A stretch of DNA of 64,000 nucleotides from CAZBUB01 sp046546355 (GTDB taxonomy: Bacteria > Desulfobacterota > Desulfovibrionia > Desulfovibrionales > Desulfothermaceae). Under the pieces are notes generated by a model. That model saw only the letters and a program-made list of their open reading frames with translations, was not told the origin of the DNA and made no database searches. The stretch lies in the NCBI GenBank assembly GCA_046546355.1, contig JBKGXZ010000002.1, positions 13,421 to 77,420 on the forward strand, read 5' to 3'. The stretch's first letter is position 1, and every line of letters begins with the position of its first letter. Position numbers and translations under genes: made by a program. Below, piece by piece: positions 16,220 through 25,598 of this stretch.

Positions 16220-17482
16220 ATGAGTCTACTGATCCAGGGAGCCAGGCTGCAAGACCACAGCATCCAGGATATTTACATCCAGGGGGACAGGATAGTCAGG
16301 ATCGGCCCGGATCTTTCCCAGCAGCAGGCCGCAAAGGTCATCCAGGCCCAGGGCCAAGCCATTCTGCCCTCCTTTGTCAACTGCCATACCCATGCCGCCA
16401 TGAGCTTGCTCAGGGGGTACGCGGACGACATGGAGCTGCAGACCTGGTTGAATCAACATATCTGGCCCCTGGAGGCCAGGATGAGCCAGGAGGACGTCTA
16501 TATAGGGGCCAAGCTGGCCTGCCTGGAGATGATCAAGTCCGGAACTACCTTATTTAACGATATGTACTGGTACCTGCCCAGCACTGCCCGCGCTGTGCAG
16601 GAAATGGGCCTGCGCGCAGCCCTGTCCTCGGTGTTCATTGACTTCAACGACCCGGATACTGCGGCCAGGCGCTGGCAGGAATGCCAGGAGCTCCTGGAGT
16701 ACAGCCAGGACCTGGATCCCAGAATCATCTTCGCCCTGGGCCCCCATGCCGTTTACTCAGTGAGCCGAGACTCCCTGCTACAGGCCAGGGATCTGGCCCT
16801 GGAGAAGGGCCTGCTGCTGCACATGCATCTCTGCGAGACAGAGAAGGAGGTCCAGGACTGCCAGCAGCAGCTGGGCCTGACTCCTGTGGAGTACCTGCAT
16901 GAATTGGGCCTGCTAAGCCCCCATCTTTGCGCCTGCCACTGCATCTGGCTGCAGGAAAGGGACATGCAGCTCCTGGCAGACAACCAGGTCAGCGTGGTGC
17001 ACAACCCTGCCTCCAATCTGAAGCTGTGCAACGGCAGCTTCCCCTATCCTGAGCTAAGGGCCAGGGGAGTGCATATCGGCCTGGGTACAGACGGCTGCTC
17101 TTCGAACAACAATCTGGACATGCTGGAAGAGATGAAGATTGCGGCCCTGGCTGCCAAATCCAGGAGCCAGGACCCTACCATCATGCCTGCCCAGGAAATC
17201 TTTGAGGCCGCCACCCTGTCCGGAGCCCAGATCTTCGGCCTGCAGGCAGGCAGGATTGCAGAGGGCTGGCTTGCGGACTGCATCCTGGTGGATCTGGATC
17301 ATCCCCAGCTGGTGCCGGACTATAACCTGCTCTCCAACCTGGTCTACTCCGCGAACGGGGACTGCGTACGAACCACCATCTGTGCCGGGCAGGTCCTGAT
17401 GCAGGACAGAAAGGTCCCTGGGGAGCAAAAGATCCTGGCTCAGGCCCGGGAAAGGGCTGTCAGGCTGGTGCGCAAAAATTAG
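16220..17482 (+). CDS. mtaD: S-adenosylhomocysteine / methylthioadenosine deaminase (amidohydrolase)
   Basis: A 420-residue amidohydrolase of the MtaD/TRZ-ATZ type. Metal ligands are visible: HTH at 56-58 (NCHTHAAMSLLRGYADD), H201/H203 in HMHLCETE, and D291 in GLGTDGCSSNNN. This pattern fits enzymes that deaminate 5'-methylthioadenosine or S-adenosylhomocysteine to the inosine forms as a step in SAM by-product recycling; guanine deaminase and chlorohydrolases share the fold, so the exact substrate is inferred. GAGGAGA is well placed ahead of the ATG. It stands alone, facing a convergent radical SAM gene, with a strong stem-loop starting in its stop codon. Confidence 0.82.
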   Translation: MSLLIQGARLQDHSIQDIYIQGDRIVRIGPDLSQQQAAKVIQAQGQAILPSFVNCHTHAAMSLLRGYADDMELQTWLNQHIWPLEARMSQEDVYIGAKLACLEMIKSGTTLFNDMYWYLPSTARAVQEMGLRAALSSVFIDFNDPDTAARRWQECQELLEYSQDLDPRIIFALGPHAVYSVSRDSLLQARDLALEKGLLLHMHLCETEKEVQDCQQQLGLTPVEYLHELGLLSPHLCACHCIWLQERDMQLLADNQVSVVHNPASNLKLCNGSFPYPELRARGVHIGLGTDGCSSNNNLDMLEEMKIAALAAKSRSQDPTIMPAQEIFEAATLSGAQIFGLQAGRIAEGWLADCILVDLDHPQLVPDYNLLSNLVYSANGDCVRTTICAGQVLMQDRKVPGEQKILAQARERAVRLVRKN

Positions 17483-17517
17483 CCCTCCCTGCTGACCAGA
17501 TTGCATGCAGGGAGGGC
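17482..17517. terminator. Stem-loop between convergent genes
   Basis: A perfect 11-base stem (17482-17492 with 17507-17517, GCCCTCCCTGC) around a 14-base loop starts in the last base of the deaminase stop codon. It lacks a T-run on either strand but sits between two convergent genes, where it could act for both. Confidence 0.5.
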
Positions 17518-17543
17518 CGCTGGACTTGAGAGAGCCCTCAGCT

Positions 17544-19073
17544 TCAGGTATTGGCCTTGCGCTTAGACGGAGCTAGCTCAGAGGCGCAGCTGTGCAGTCG
17601 CTTCTGGCAGGCCTTGGCCACCCGCTCAAAGTGATAGCCATAGATGGTCAGCTCTATGGCCTCGGGCAAAGCGCTGACCTTGGTTCTGGCTGTCTTGAAG
17701 AGCAGCTTCCAGTAGCGCAGACAGTTCCTGGAGAAGATTCCAATGCACAGCATGCTCTTGATAAGGGCCCGCACTTCGTCCCTGCTCAGCTTGCCTTTGG
17801 CCTTGGGCTGGTAGTTCTGGATAAAGGTGTGGATCCTTTTGTAGTACTCCTTGGGACTATATATAGTGCTGATCACCTGCTGGTAGCCTGCTAAAAGCGC
17901 GTCCTGGCCCATATTGGGTATAAAGTTCAGGCTGCCGTCCGTGTTGTCCCCGCTGGTCTCGTGCAACAACCTGCCCTCGGACTTGAGCCTGTGCCAGAGC
18001 CTAGTGTGGGGAATGGCTCCCAGCAGGCCCACCATAGCTGTAACCACCCCGATCTGCTGGATAAACTTGATCTGGGTCTCGAAGATGCTCTCAGTGTCGT
18101 TGTCAAATCCCACAATAAACCCAGCCATAACCTGCATACCGTGCTGATGGATCTTCCGCACCGCTTCCACCAGATCCATGCCTGTGTTCTGAGTCTTGCC
18201 GCACTCCTTAAGGCTCTCCATACAAGGAGTTTCCAGCCCCAGGAAAACCTTGTTAAAATTGGCTGCGCTCATCAGATCCATCAACTCCTGGTCCTCCGCC
18301 AGGTTCACGCTGGCCTCAGTAAGCAGGGTAAAGGGATAGTTGTGCCTCTTCTGCCAAGAGATCAGCTCTGGGAGCATGCCTTTGACGTTCTTCTTGTTCC
18401 CGATGAAGTTGTCGTCCACAATAAATACTGAGCCCTTCCAGCCCTGATCATAAAGGGCTTGCATCTCCTGCACCATCTGCTGTGGATCCTTGGTTCTGGG
18501 CTTGCGGCCATTCAGGATCACGATATCGCAGAACTCGCAGTCAAAGGGGCAGCCCCGGGAGTACTGCACCGGCATGGTGGCGTATTTACGCATATCGATC
18601 AGGGACCACATGGGCAAAAGGGTCCGGGTGATGTCCGGCCTCTGCTTGGAGGTGTAGATAGCCTGGGGCTGGCCTGCCTCCAGGTCCTGCAGGAACAAGG
18701 GCAAAGTTACCTCTGCCTCGTCCAGCACAAAATGGTCCACATCCGGAAAGCTCTCCGGCTGGGCGCCAAATGCAGGTCCACCAGCCACCACCTTCCTGCC
18801 CAGAGACTTGCACCTGGAGATCACCTCCTGGGCGCTCTCCTTTTGCACCAGCATGGCGCTGATGAACACCATGTCCGCCCAAAGGATGTCCTTGTCCATC
18901 AGCGTGTCCGCATTCATATCCACCAGCTTTTTCTCCCACTGCCCGGGCAGCATGGAGGCTACTGTGAGCAGCCCCAAAGGAGGAAAGGCGGCCTTTTTGG
19001 AAATGAACTTCAAGGCGTACTTAAAGCTCCAGAAAGTATCCGGGTAGCTGGGATAAACGAATAGGATGCGCAT
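17544..19073 (-). CDS. B12-binding radical SAM protein with DUF4070 domain
   Basis: A 509-residue protein. An N-terminal cobalamin-binding-type Rossmann domain (MRILFVYPSYPDTFW; AFPPLGLLTVASMLP) leads into a radical SAM core with the cluster ligands C175-x3-C179-x2-C182 in YSRGCPFDCEFCD, then a C-terminal DUF4070 region containing SGDNTDGSLNF. The architecture is shared with hopanoid methylases such as HpnP and many uncharacterised methylases. The classical DxHxxG cobalamin motif is not visible, so cobalamin may bind base-off without the His, as in other members. No hopanoid genes are nearby, so the substrate is unknown. It starts about 260 bases beyond the end of the nuclease gene's transcript hairpin. 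Confidence 0.85.
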   Translation of the reverse strand: MRILFVYPSYPDTFWSFKYALKFISKKAAFPPLGLLTVASMLPGQWEKKLVDMNADTLMDKDILWADMVFISAMLVQKESAQEVISRCKSLGRKVVAGGPAFGAQPESFPDVDHFVLDEAEVTLPLFLQDLEAGQPQAIYTSKQRPDITRTLLPMWSLIDMRKYATMPVQYSRGCPFDCEFCDIVILNGRKPRTKDPQQMVQEMQALYDQGWKGSVFIVDDNFIGNKKNVKGMLPELISWQKRHNYPFTLLTEASVNLAEDQELMDLMSAANFNKVFLGLETPCMESLKECGKTQNTGMDLVEAVRKIHQHGMQVMAGFIVGFDNDTESIFETQIKFIQQIGVVTAMVGLLGAIPHTRLWHRLKSEGRLLHETSGDNTDGSLNFIPNMGQDALLAGYQQVISTIYSPKEYYKRIHTFIQNYQPKAKGKLSRDEVRALIKSMLCIGIFSRNCLRYWKLLFKTARTKVSALPEAIELTIYGYHFERVAKACQKRLHSCASELAPSKRKANT

Positions 19074-19096
19074 AAAGCACCTCCCCTATGCTTGAA

Positions 19097-19124
19097 CCAG
19101 CCTGCTGATAAGGAGTCAGGCTGG
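19097..19124. terminator. Stem-loop after the rpoD-nuclease run
   Basis: CCAGCCTG (19097-19104) pairs perfectly with CAGGCTGG (19117-19124) around a 12-base loop, 17 bases past the end of the minus-strand nuclease gene. On the minus strand it is followed by TTCAAG, a weak tail; on the plus strand by CTTATTTT. Likely ends the mutS2-dnaG-rpoD-nuclease transcript. Confidence 0.5.
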
Positions 19125-19140
19125 CTTATTTTGATGATAT

Positions 19141-19815
19141 CTAATCGGCCAAAGGCCAGGGGGTGCATCTACGGCCCGGGGCGTAGCCAGCTTCAAAGGC
19201 TTCCCGTAGACCGGAAAAGCGTATCCGGTTTTTCTCGCTGATCCTTTGCCCAAATGCGCAGTCCAGGGTATGGAACCTCCTGCTTCGCTTGTTGCCTACG
19301 TACTCCTGAGTAGCTCGTTCCCCCTCCAGGATCCTGGGCCAAAAGCCCAGTCCCTGGTGCATGGCCCTTTTCTGGGCCTCAAGCAGACTCTGGGAATGTT
19401 CCTGCTCCTGCTCCGGATGGGGGTAGTAAAATGCCAGCCCCCTGGCCAGCAGCTCCTGGTTCAGCAGCTTTTTTCCAGGCAGCCATACATTGGCCAGAAT
19501 CCTTCCGTGCCTGTCTGCATCCAGACTGCCTGTCTCCAAGGTCAGCTCAGTATTTTTAACTAAGGACCACAGCCCTTGCCTGGATTCCCGGGCATAATAC
19601 TGCGGAGATCCCTTGTCACCGCCCGTCTCCGGGGCGTCTATGCCTTTTAGCCTGACCTTTTGTCCGCTTACAAGAAACAGGGTGTCCCCATCTGGGACCC
19701 AATCTACCCTGGCCTGCCAGGTATCTGACCAGCCAGCCCCAGAAAAGGAGAGCAGCAGCAAAAATGCAAGGCAAAAAACAGCAGCTATTCTGGGCAAAGG
19801 GCTTCTATCCTTCAT
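19141..19815 (-). CDS. Secreted thermonuclease-family (SNase) protein with Ada-like zinc tail
   Basis: A 224-residue protein with a signal peptide (about 1-30) and an SNase domain: VDWVPDGDTLFL, RLKGIDAPETGG and DRHGRILANVWL supply the acidic and Arg catalytic positions of staphylococcal-type nucleases. The C-terminus (GNKRSRRFHTLDCAFGQRI, then GYAPGRRC) resembles the zinc-binding module of Ada, in which S/H/C residues bind metal and DNA. It likely acts as an extracytoplasmic, calcium-dependent DNA/RNA nuclease. Its start overlaps the rpoD stop by 11 bases, so it is the last gene of that transcription unit, an odd place for a secreted nuclease. Confidence 0.82.
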   Translation of the reverse strand: MKDRSPLPRIAAVFCLAFLLLLSFSGAGWSDTWQARVDWVPDGDTLFLVSGQKVRLKGIDAPETGGDKGSPQYYARESRQGLWSLVKNTELTLETGSLDADRHGRILANVWLPGKKLLNQELLARGLAFYYPHPEQEQEHSQSLLEAQKRAMHQGLGFWPRILEGERATQEYVGNKRSRRFHTLDCAFGQRISEKNRIRFSGLREAFEAGYAPGRRCTPWPLAD

Positions 19816-21571
19816 AATACGACCGCAGTATCTGGCTTCTGGAGGGGTGTTTCAGCTTGCGCAGGGCCTTGGCCTCGATCTGCCTGATGCGCTCCCTGGT
19901 CACGTTGAACAGCTTGCCCACCTCCTCCAGGGTATGATCTGATTTCTCACCGATGCCGAAGCGCTTGCGCAACACCTGCTCCTCCCTGGGGGTAAGTTCG
20001 GACAGGATCTGGTTGATCTGGTCCCCCAACTTGGTGTGCACCACCTCTTCCGCAGGAGCCAGGGCCCTCTTGTCCTCGATGAAGTCCCCGAGGCTGGAGT
20101 CCTCTTCGTCTCCAATGGGCGTCTCCAGGGAGATGGGCTCTTTGGCGATGCGCAGCACCTTCTTGACCTTCTCCAAAGGATAGTCCATGCGCTCCGCGAT
20201 CTCCTCAGGCAGAGGATCGCGGCCCAGCTCCTGCACCAGATAGCGGGAGGTGCGCACCAGCTTGTTTATGGTTTCGATCATGTGTACCGGGATGCGAATA
20301 GTCCTGGCCTGGTCGGCAATGGCCCTGGTTATGGCCTGCCGGATCCACCAGGTGGCGTAGGTGGAGAACTTGTAGCCCCGCTGGTATTCGAACTTGTCCA
20401 CAGCCTTCATCAGGCCTATATTGCCCTCCTGGATCAGGTCCAAAAACTGTAGGCCCCGGTTGGTGTACTTCTTGGCGATGCTCACCACCAGGCGGAGATT
20501 GGCCCGGATCAACTCCTGTTTGGCCCTGAGAGCCATGCGGTTGCCGTTGCGCATCCTCCACAGGATGTCCTCCAGCTCATAGACGTCGTGGCAGCACTTC
20601 TCCTCCAGCCTCTGCAAAATCTCCAGCTTACCGATGAGCATCTCCTTGAAGGAGAACAGCTCCTCCACTGTCATATTCAGGGCATCAGCGGCCAGCACCG
20701 GATTCATCTCCCGCTTATCCAGCTTGCGGAACAATTCCTCGATCTCCTGGTGGGTCTTGCCCACAGACAGGATGTAAGCGGAGTAATCCCTGCGGCAGTT
20801 GTTCATCTGCCGTACATAGTCCCCGATGTTCTCGATGATCTCATCTATTAGCTTCTTCTCCAGCTTGATGGCCCGCAGCTTGTCCACTATGTCTTCCTTA
20901 AAGTCCAGGACCTTGTCCTGGGCCCCGCGTACCCTCCTTTCCAGAGTGGCGCTGTCGTTGAACTTGTAGTAAATATTCTTCTTCTTGCGGTAGGTCTGCC
21001 GGATCTCTTCCAGGAGGTGTATCACTCGCTGGCGCTGATTCATTTCCTCTTCAGTGGGATCGTCCTCCTCAATGGTCTTGACCACGTCCTTGAGCTTGAC
21101 GTTGCCCTTCTTGAGCTCCTCTCCCACGCTGATCAAATATTCGATGGCCACCGGGACCTCCACCAGGGCGTAGAGGACCTCCATTTCCCCGGACTCGATC
21201 TTCTTGGCGATCTTGACCTCCCCTTCCCGGTCCAGAAGGGGCACCAGGCCCATCTCGTGCAGGTACATGCGAACCGGGTCCGAGCTGCGGGATATCTCCT
21301 GCACCTTGTCCTCTTCTGCCTCCTCCCCGGATGCTGAGGATTCCAGCTCCAGTGAGATCTCCTTGGGCATGACCTCGATCTTTTTATGGCTGGAGCCGTC
21401 TACAATAGAGATCTCCAGCTGCTGGAAGATGGTAATGATCTCCTCTATCTGGTCCGGCTCATTGACTTCTGCCGGCAGGGCCTGGTTCAACTCCTCGAAG
21501 GTCAAATAGCCCCTTTGCTTGCCCTTGGCTATCAAAGACTTTATCTGCTGAATATCCTTGATTGCGCTCAT
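19805..21571 (-). CDS. rpoD: RNA polymerase primary sigma factor (sigma-70)
   Basis: A 588-residue sigma-70. Visible regions are 1.2 (DPVRMYLHEMGLVPLL), the non-conserved acidic region, 2.2-2.4 (GLMKAVDKFEYQRGYKFS, then ATWWIRQAITRAIADQ), 3.0 (RTIRIPVHMIETINKL) and the C-terminal region 4 (LTPREEQVLRKRFGIG; VTRERIRQIEAKALRKL). This is the housekeeping factor that directs RNA polymerase to -35/-10 promoters. Its ATG overlaps the dnaG stop (ATGA), the classic dnaG-rpoD coupling of the macromolecular synthesis operon. Confidence 0.97.
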   Translation of the reverse strand: MSAIKDIQQIKSLIAKGKQRGYLTFEELNQALPAEVNEPDQIEEIITIFQQLEISIVDGSSHKKIEVMPKEISLELESSASGEEAEEDKVQEISRSSDPVRMYLHEMGLVPLLDREGEVKIAKKIESGEMEVLYALVEVPVAIEYLISVGEELKKGNVKLKDVVKTIEEDDPTEEEMNQRQRVIHLLEEIRQTYRKKKNIYYKFNDSATLERRVRGAQDKVLDFKEDIVDKLRAIKLEKKLIDEIIENIGDYVRQMNNCRRDYSAYILSVGKTHQEIEELFRKLDKREMNPVLAADALNMTVEELFSFKEMLIGKLEILQRLEEKCCHDVYELEDILWRMRNGNRMALRAKQELIRANLRLVVSIAKKYTNRGLQFLDLIQEGNIGLMKAVDKFEYQRGYKFSTYATWWIRQAITRAIADQARTIRIPVHMIETINKLVRTSRYLVQELGRDPLPEEIAERMDYPLEKVKKVLRIAKEPISLETPIGDEEDSSLGDFIEDKRALAPAEEVVHTKLGDQINQILSELTPREEQVLRKRFGIGEKSDHTLEEVGKLFNVTRERIRQIEAKALRKLKHPSRSQILRSYYEG

Positions 21572-23307
21572 TCCTCCTCCCTTAAAAGATTGCTGTACTC
21601 ATTCAGCAATTCGCACAGCCGGGATGTATCCCCTTCCTCCTGAGCCAACTGCAGGGCCTGCCGCACGCTTCTCTGCTTCTGTCTGCGCCTTATGCGCTGC
21701 AGCAGGCCCTGGATATCCTGCCATACCTCGGGCTGAGGCTCAGCCCCTTTATCCTGAGAGCTGAGACAGCGGGCAAAGAAGCTGGCTTCCCTTGGATCCA
21801 GGGAGGAATAGACATGCTCATGTCCGTGCTGTACAAGCTTTTGCCAGAAATCCCGGCCCCTTTGGGTCTGCAGGCAGTCCCCGAGCCCCAGCTCCTGCAG
21901 CTGCGAAAAATACTGGGGATAAAGCACAGCGAACTGCAAAAGCTCCCTGTCCCGCTGGGCCCCTGGCTTTTGCTGCTCCTGCTGGCCCTGATGCCCCTGG
22001 GCCCGTTTGGGCTTTACTGCTGCACCTTCCTGCAAACTTTGCCTGAGCAAAGGCTCGGAGAGCCCTAGCCCCTCAGCCAGCCTGGGCAGATAATAGGCTT
22101 GCAGGGCCTGGCTTTTTAGCTGCTGCAGAAAATCCTGGGCCCATTTTGTAATATTCTGGGGAGAATAATGTAATCTAATCATCTGTAAACAAAAAGCAAG
22201 CCCTTCCTGGGCTTTCTGCAGGAGCTGCTCCAGGGCCCGGGCACCCTGGCTGTGCAGCAGGCTGTCCACATCCTGGTCCTCGGGCAGGGTAACCGGCCTG
22301 GCCTGCAGCCCGGAGGCCAGGATCATCTGCGTGCTGCGCAGAGCTGCCTGCTGTCCTGCCCGATCCCCATCAAACAGCAGGTATACAGTATCGCAAAGCC
22401 CTGAGAGCCTTTTGACCTGCTCCCTGGTCAGGGCAGTACCCAGGACCCCGCAAGTATTCCCGAACCCGTGCTGGACCATGGAGATCACATCTGCATAGCC
22501 CTCTGTAAGCAGGGCCTGCTTGCTCTGGGTGATCCCCTTGCGGGCCTGGTACAGACCGTAAAGCTGCTCCCCTTTCTTGAACACCGGGGATTCACTGCTG
22601 TTTAAGTACTTGGGCTGACCTTCCACGTCCTGCAGCACCCGGCCACCAAAGGCCAGGACCCTGCCCTGCAGATCATGGATGGGGAAGGTAACCCGATTCC
22701 GGAAGCGATCATAGACCCGGCCCCGACTATTGCTGGAAAGCAGGCCGGCCTGCAGGCCCTGCTCCGGGGAGATACCCCGCTGCGCCAGGTAATCCTTGAG
22801 CCCCTGCCACCTGCCAGGGCTCCAGCCCAGGCTGAAGCGCTCCACCATCTCCTGGCTCACGCCCCGGTCCCGGAGATATTGCCTGGCCTGGGCCCCCTGC
22901 TCCGAATCCAGGGCCTGCCTGAAGTACTCCTGGGCCAGTGCATTGGCCTGCAGGCAGATCCTGCCCCAGGACCTGCTTCCCTGCCCCCGGGCCTGTCCCT
23001 TGTCCCCCTGCAGGCTGACCCCGGTCTCCTGGGCCAGCTCCCGCAGCCCTTCCGCAAATTCCAGACCGTTTATACGGCAGTAGAAATCTATGACATCCCC
23101 GGCGGCCTGGCATCCGAAGCAGTAAAAAAAGCCCTGCTCAGGATTCAGGCTCAAGGAAGGCTTGCTCTCCTGGTGAAAAGGACAGACCCCTACCCAGCGC
23201 TGGCCTGCCTGACGCAGCTCGACATACCTGCCCACCAGATCCAGGAGATCCAGCCTGGATTTGATGTCTTCTATGGCCTGCCTGTTTGAACCGGACACAG
23301 CCTTCAA
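21568..23307 (-). CDS. dnaG: DNA primase
   Basis: A 579-residue primase. The CHC2 zinc-binding motif is C42-x2-H45...C63-x2-C66 (CPFHQESKPSL and FYCFGCQ), followed by the RNA polymerase basic region and a TOPRIM domain (EGYADVISMVQHGFGNTCG; LLFDGDRAGQQA). The C-terminal third is Gln-rich and weakly conserved, as expected for the helicase-interaction domain. It makes RNA primers for lagging-strand synthesis. It overlaps both neighbours by four bases (ATGA), between mutS2 and rpoD. Confidence 0.96.
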   Translation of the reverse strand: MKAVSGSNRQAIEDIKSRLDLLDLVGRYVELRQAGQRWVGVCPFHQESKPSLSLNPEQGFFYCFGCQAAGDVIDFYCRINGLEFAEGLRELAQETGVSLQGDKGQARGQGSRSWGRICLQANALAQEYFRQALDSEQGAQARQYLRDRGVSQEMVERFSLGWSPGRWQGLKDYLAQRGISPEQGLQAGLLSSNSRGRVYDRFRNRVTFPIHDLQGRVLAFGGRVLQDVEGQPKYLNSSESPVFKKGEQLYGLYQARKGITQSKQALLTEGYADVISMVQHGFGNTCGVLGTALTREQVKRLSGLCDTVYLLFDGDRAGQQAALRSTQMILASGLQARPVTLPEDQDVDSLLHSQGARALEQLLQKAQEGLAFCLQMIRLHYSPQNITKWAQDFLQQLKSQALQAYYLPRLAEGLGLSEPLLRQSLQEGAAVKPKRAQGHQGQQEQQKPGAQRDRELLQFAVLYPQYFSQLQELGLGDCLQTQRGRDFWQKLVQHGHEHVYSSLDPREASFFARCLSSQDKGAEPQPEVWQDIQGLLQRIRRRQKQRSVRQALQLAQEEGDTSRLCELLNEYSNLLREEE

Positions 23308-25598
23308 CCCAGCCTGATTATGCTCACTCCATCCCCGCCGCGGTCTTCAGGTGCCAAATCCACACTCTGCACCCCGGGGAAGGAAAACGCCAGCTCGCGC
23401 ACCACCTGCCGCAAGGCCCCAGTACCCTTGCCGTGAATCACCTCCAGCTCCTGCCTGCCCTGCAGCACCGCCTGGTCCAGGAAGCGGGACAGCTCCGCCT
23501 CTGCCTCTTCAGAGCGCTTGCCCCGCAGATCCAGATACATGCCCGCGGTCTCCTGGCCGAAGCTAACTGTTTGGGGCTGTGCAGACCGCTGCCTGCCTGT
23601 GCCGGACTCCAGAGAGATCTCCTGGGGTCTGAGCCAGAGATTTACCCCGCCTAGATCCACTTTGACCCTTTTCTTCCTGGCATCCAGCTCCAGCACCCTG
23701 CCGCTTCTGCCCCAGGCTGGACAATACACATCCAGGCCCTGCTTGAGCCTGGCCCAGACATCCTGGGCAGCAGAAGCCTGTTCCTGGGGCTCCTGCTTTT
23801 CCCGCAGCCTGGATTTCAGCCCGCCCAGCTCGCGCAGGGCCTGCTTGCGGCCCATCTTCTCCTGCTGCCAGCTGCGCACTATCTCCCTGGCCCTGGAGCT
23901 GACCTCCTGGGCCAAATCCTGCTTTTTCTGCTCCAGCTCCTGCTTGAGCCTACGTTCCAGGGAAGCTACAGCCTCTTTTTGCTGCTTTAGCTCCTCAAGC
24001 TCATTTTGCCTCTCTACCGCCAGCTGATTCAGGCGCTCCAAGAGTTTGGTAGTATCCTCACCCTGCAGAAGCAGATACTCCTGGGCCCTGTGCAGGATCT
24101 GCTCAGGCAGGCCGTGTTCCCGGGCCACCGCCAGGGCCTGGCTGGCCCCTACCTGGTCGTAAGCCAGCCTGTACAAGGGCTGCCTGGTCTGGGGGTCAAA
24201 CAGCACAGATGCGGGCCTGACCCTGGAATCGTTCAGGGCATAGACCTTCAGGGCAGGAAAGTGGGTGGCCACTGCCAGCCAGGAGCCCCGCTCCAGAACA
24301 GCCTCCAGGACTGCCTGGGCCAAAGCCGCGCCCTGACTGGGATCCGTACCTGCCCCAAACTCATCCAGGATAACCAGCGCCTCCTGATCCAGATCATGCC
24401 AGGCCTGGCGGAAGTGCTCGATCTGGGCCGTAAAGGTGGAAAGGCTCTGCTGCAGATTCTGCTCGTCACCCAGGAAGACATGCAGCTGCCTGAAAAAAGG
24501 TAGGCAGCTGCCCTCCTGGGCAGGCACCGGCAGGGCGCTCAGGGTCAGCAGCAGACTAAGGCCTAGAGTCTTGAGGCAGACAGTCTTGCCCCCAGCATTG
24601 CCGCCGCTGACCAGCAGGGCTTTCTGGCCCTGCTCCAGGCAGATATCCACCTGCTGGACAAACTCCTGCTCCAGGGCCAGCAGGGGATGCTTGACCTGCC
24701 TTAGATCCAGCTCCTGGCCCAGATCCAGGATCCTGCCCTGGAAGCACTCAGCCAGAGCCACCTTGGCCCGGAGCAGATCCAGCTCTACCAGCCAGGCATA
24801 GGCAGCCTGCAAGGCCTGGGCCTCCTGCTGCAGGAGCGAGGTCAAATAGCGCAGCACCTTTTTCCTGGCTTCCTGTTCCTGGTATCTTAGCTCCTGCAGC
24901 CGATTGTTCAACTCCACCAGCTCCAGGGGCTCGAAGTAGCAGGTCTCCCCGCTATGGGAATAATCATGCACAATACCTGAAAGTCTGCCCTTGAAATCAG
25001 TCTTCAAGGCCAGCACATACCTGTCTGCGGAAATGGTCAAATAGTCATCCTGCAAAAAGGGCAGGGCGCTCTTTTCCTGCAGGTAATCCTCCAGCCTGCT
25101 CCTGCACTGCTTCTGGATACCCCGGACCTGAGCCCTGACTTCCTGCAGCTCAGGGGAGCTCTCGTCCTTAATGTCCCCGCTGGGGTCCAAGCAGCGCTTC
25201 AGGGCCTGCCAGGACTTCGCCGGCCAGGGACAGCTGTGCAGGAAATCCTTCAGGGCTGGATATTCCTGCAGTCCGGGCCTGTCCAGGAACTTTTGACTGC
25301 TGCCCAGAACCTCCAGGGTACTGCGCACTGCCCAGAGCCCGTCTTCGTCCAGCCCCCTGCCCTGGTCCAGATGCTGCAGGAGGCCTTCCAAGTCTGGATA
25401 CTCCTGCAGGCAGCCTAAAAGCAGCTCCGGCTCTTGCAGGGCCTGGCGGACCAGCTCGTTTTCCTGCTGCAGAGCTAAAGGATCAGCAAGGGGTCTTAGC
25501 TGCAGGCAACGTCTACGTCCGGCCTCAGACAGGGCCTTGTCCCCCAGATGGCTCAAGACCCCTTCATACTCCAGAAGGCGAAGCGTCCTGGACTGCAT
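23304..25598 (-). CDS. mutS2: MutS2 family ATPase/endonuclease
   Basis: A 764-residue MutS2: MutS-type core and ATPase with Walker A GGNAGGKTV, Walker B and D-loop LDEFGAGTDPSQGAAL, a long Gln/Glu-rich coiled coil, and a C-terminal Smr nuclease domain (DLRGKRSEEAEAE...; EVIHGKGTGALR). MutS2 suppresses homologous recombination by nicking branched DNA and, in some bacteria, splits collided ribosomes. The ATG at 25598 was chosen because GGGAGG lies just upstream and the protein then starts with the family-typical LRLLEYEGVLSHL; a longer frame to 25685 lacks this support. It heads the dnaG-rpoD run, the place where many bacteria carry rpsU. Confidence 0.93.
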   Translation of the reverse strand: MQSRTLRLLEYEGVLSHLGDKALSEAGRRRCLQLRPLADPLALQQENELVRQALQEPELLLGCLQEYPDLEGLLQHLDQGRGLDEDGLWAVRSTLEVLGSSQKFLDRPGLQEYPALKDFLHSCPWPAKSWQALKRCLDPSGDIKDESSPELQEVRAQVRGIQKQCRSRLEDYLQEKSALPFLQDDYLTISADRYVLALKTDFKGRLSGIVHDYSHSGETCYFEPLELVELNNRLQELRYQEQEARKKVLRYLTSLLQQEAQALQAAYAWLVELDLLRAKVALAECFQGRILDLGQELDLRQVKHPLLALEQEFVQQVDICLEQGQKALLVSGGNAGGKTVCLKTLGLSLLLTLSALPVPAQEGSCLPFFRQLHVFLGDEQNLQQSLSTFTAQIEHFRQAWHDLDQEALVILDEFGAGTDPSQGAALAQAVLEAVLERGSWLAVATHFPALKVYALNDSRVRPASVLFDPQTRQPLYRLAYDQVGASQALAVAREHGLPEQILHRAQEYLLLQGEDTTKLLERLNQLAVERQNELEELKQQKEAVASLERRLKQELEQKKQDLAQEVSSRAREIVRSWQQEKMGRKQALRELGGLKSRLREKQEPQEQASAAQDVWARLKQGLDVYCPAWGRSGRVLELDARKKRVKVDLGGVNLWLRPQEISLESGTGRQRSAQPQTVSFGQETAGMYLDLRGKRSEEAEAELSRFLDQAVLQGRQELEVIHGKGTGALRQVVRELAFSFPGVQSVDLAPEDRGGDGVSIIRLG

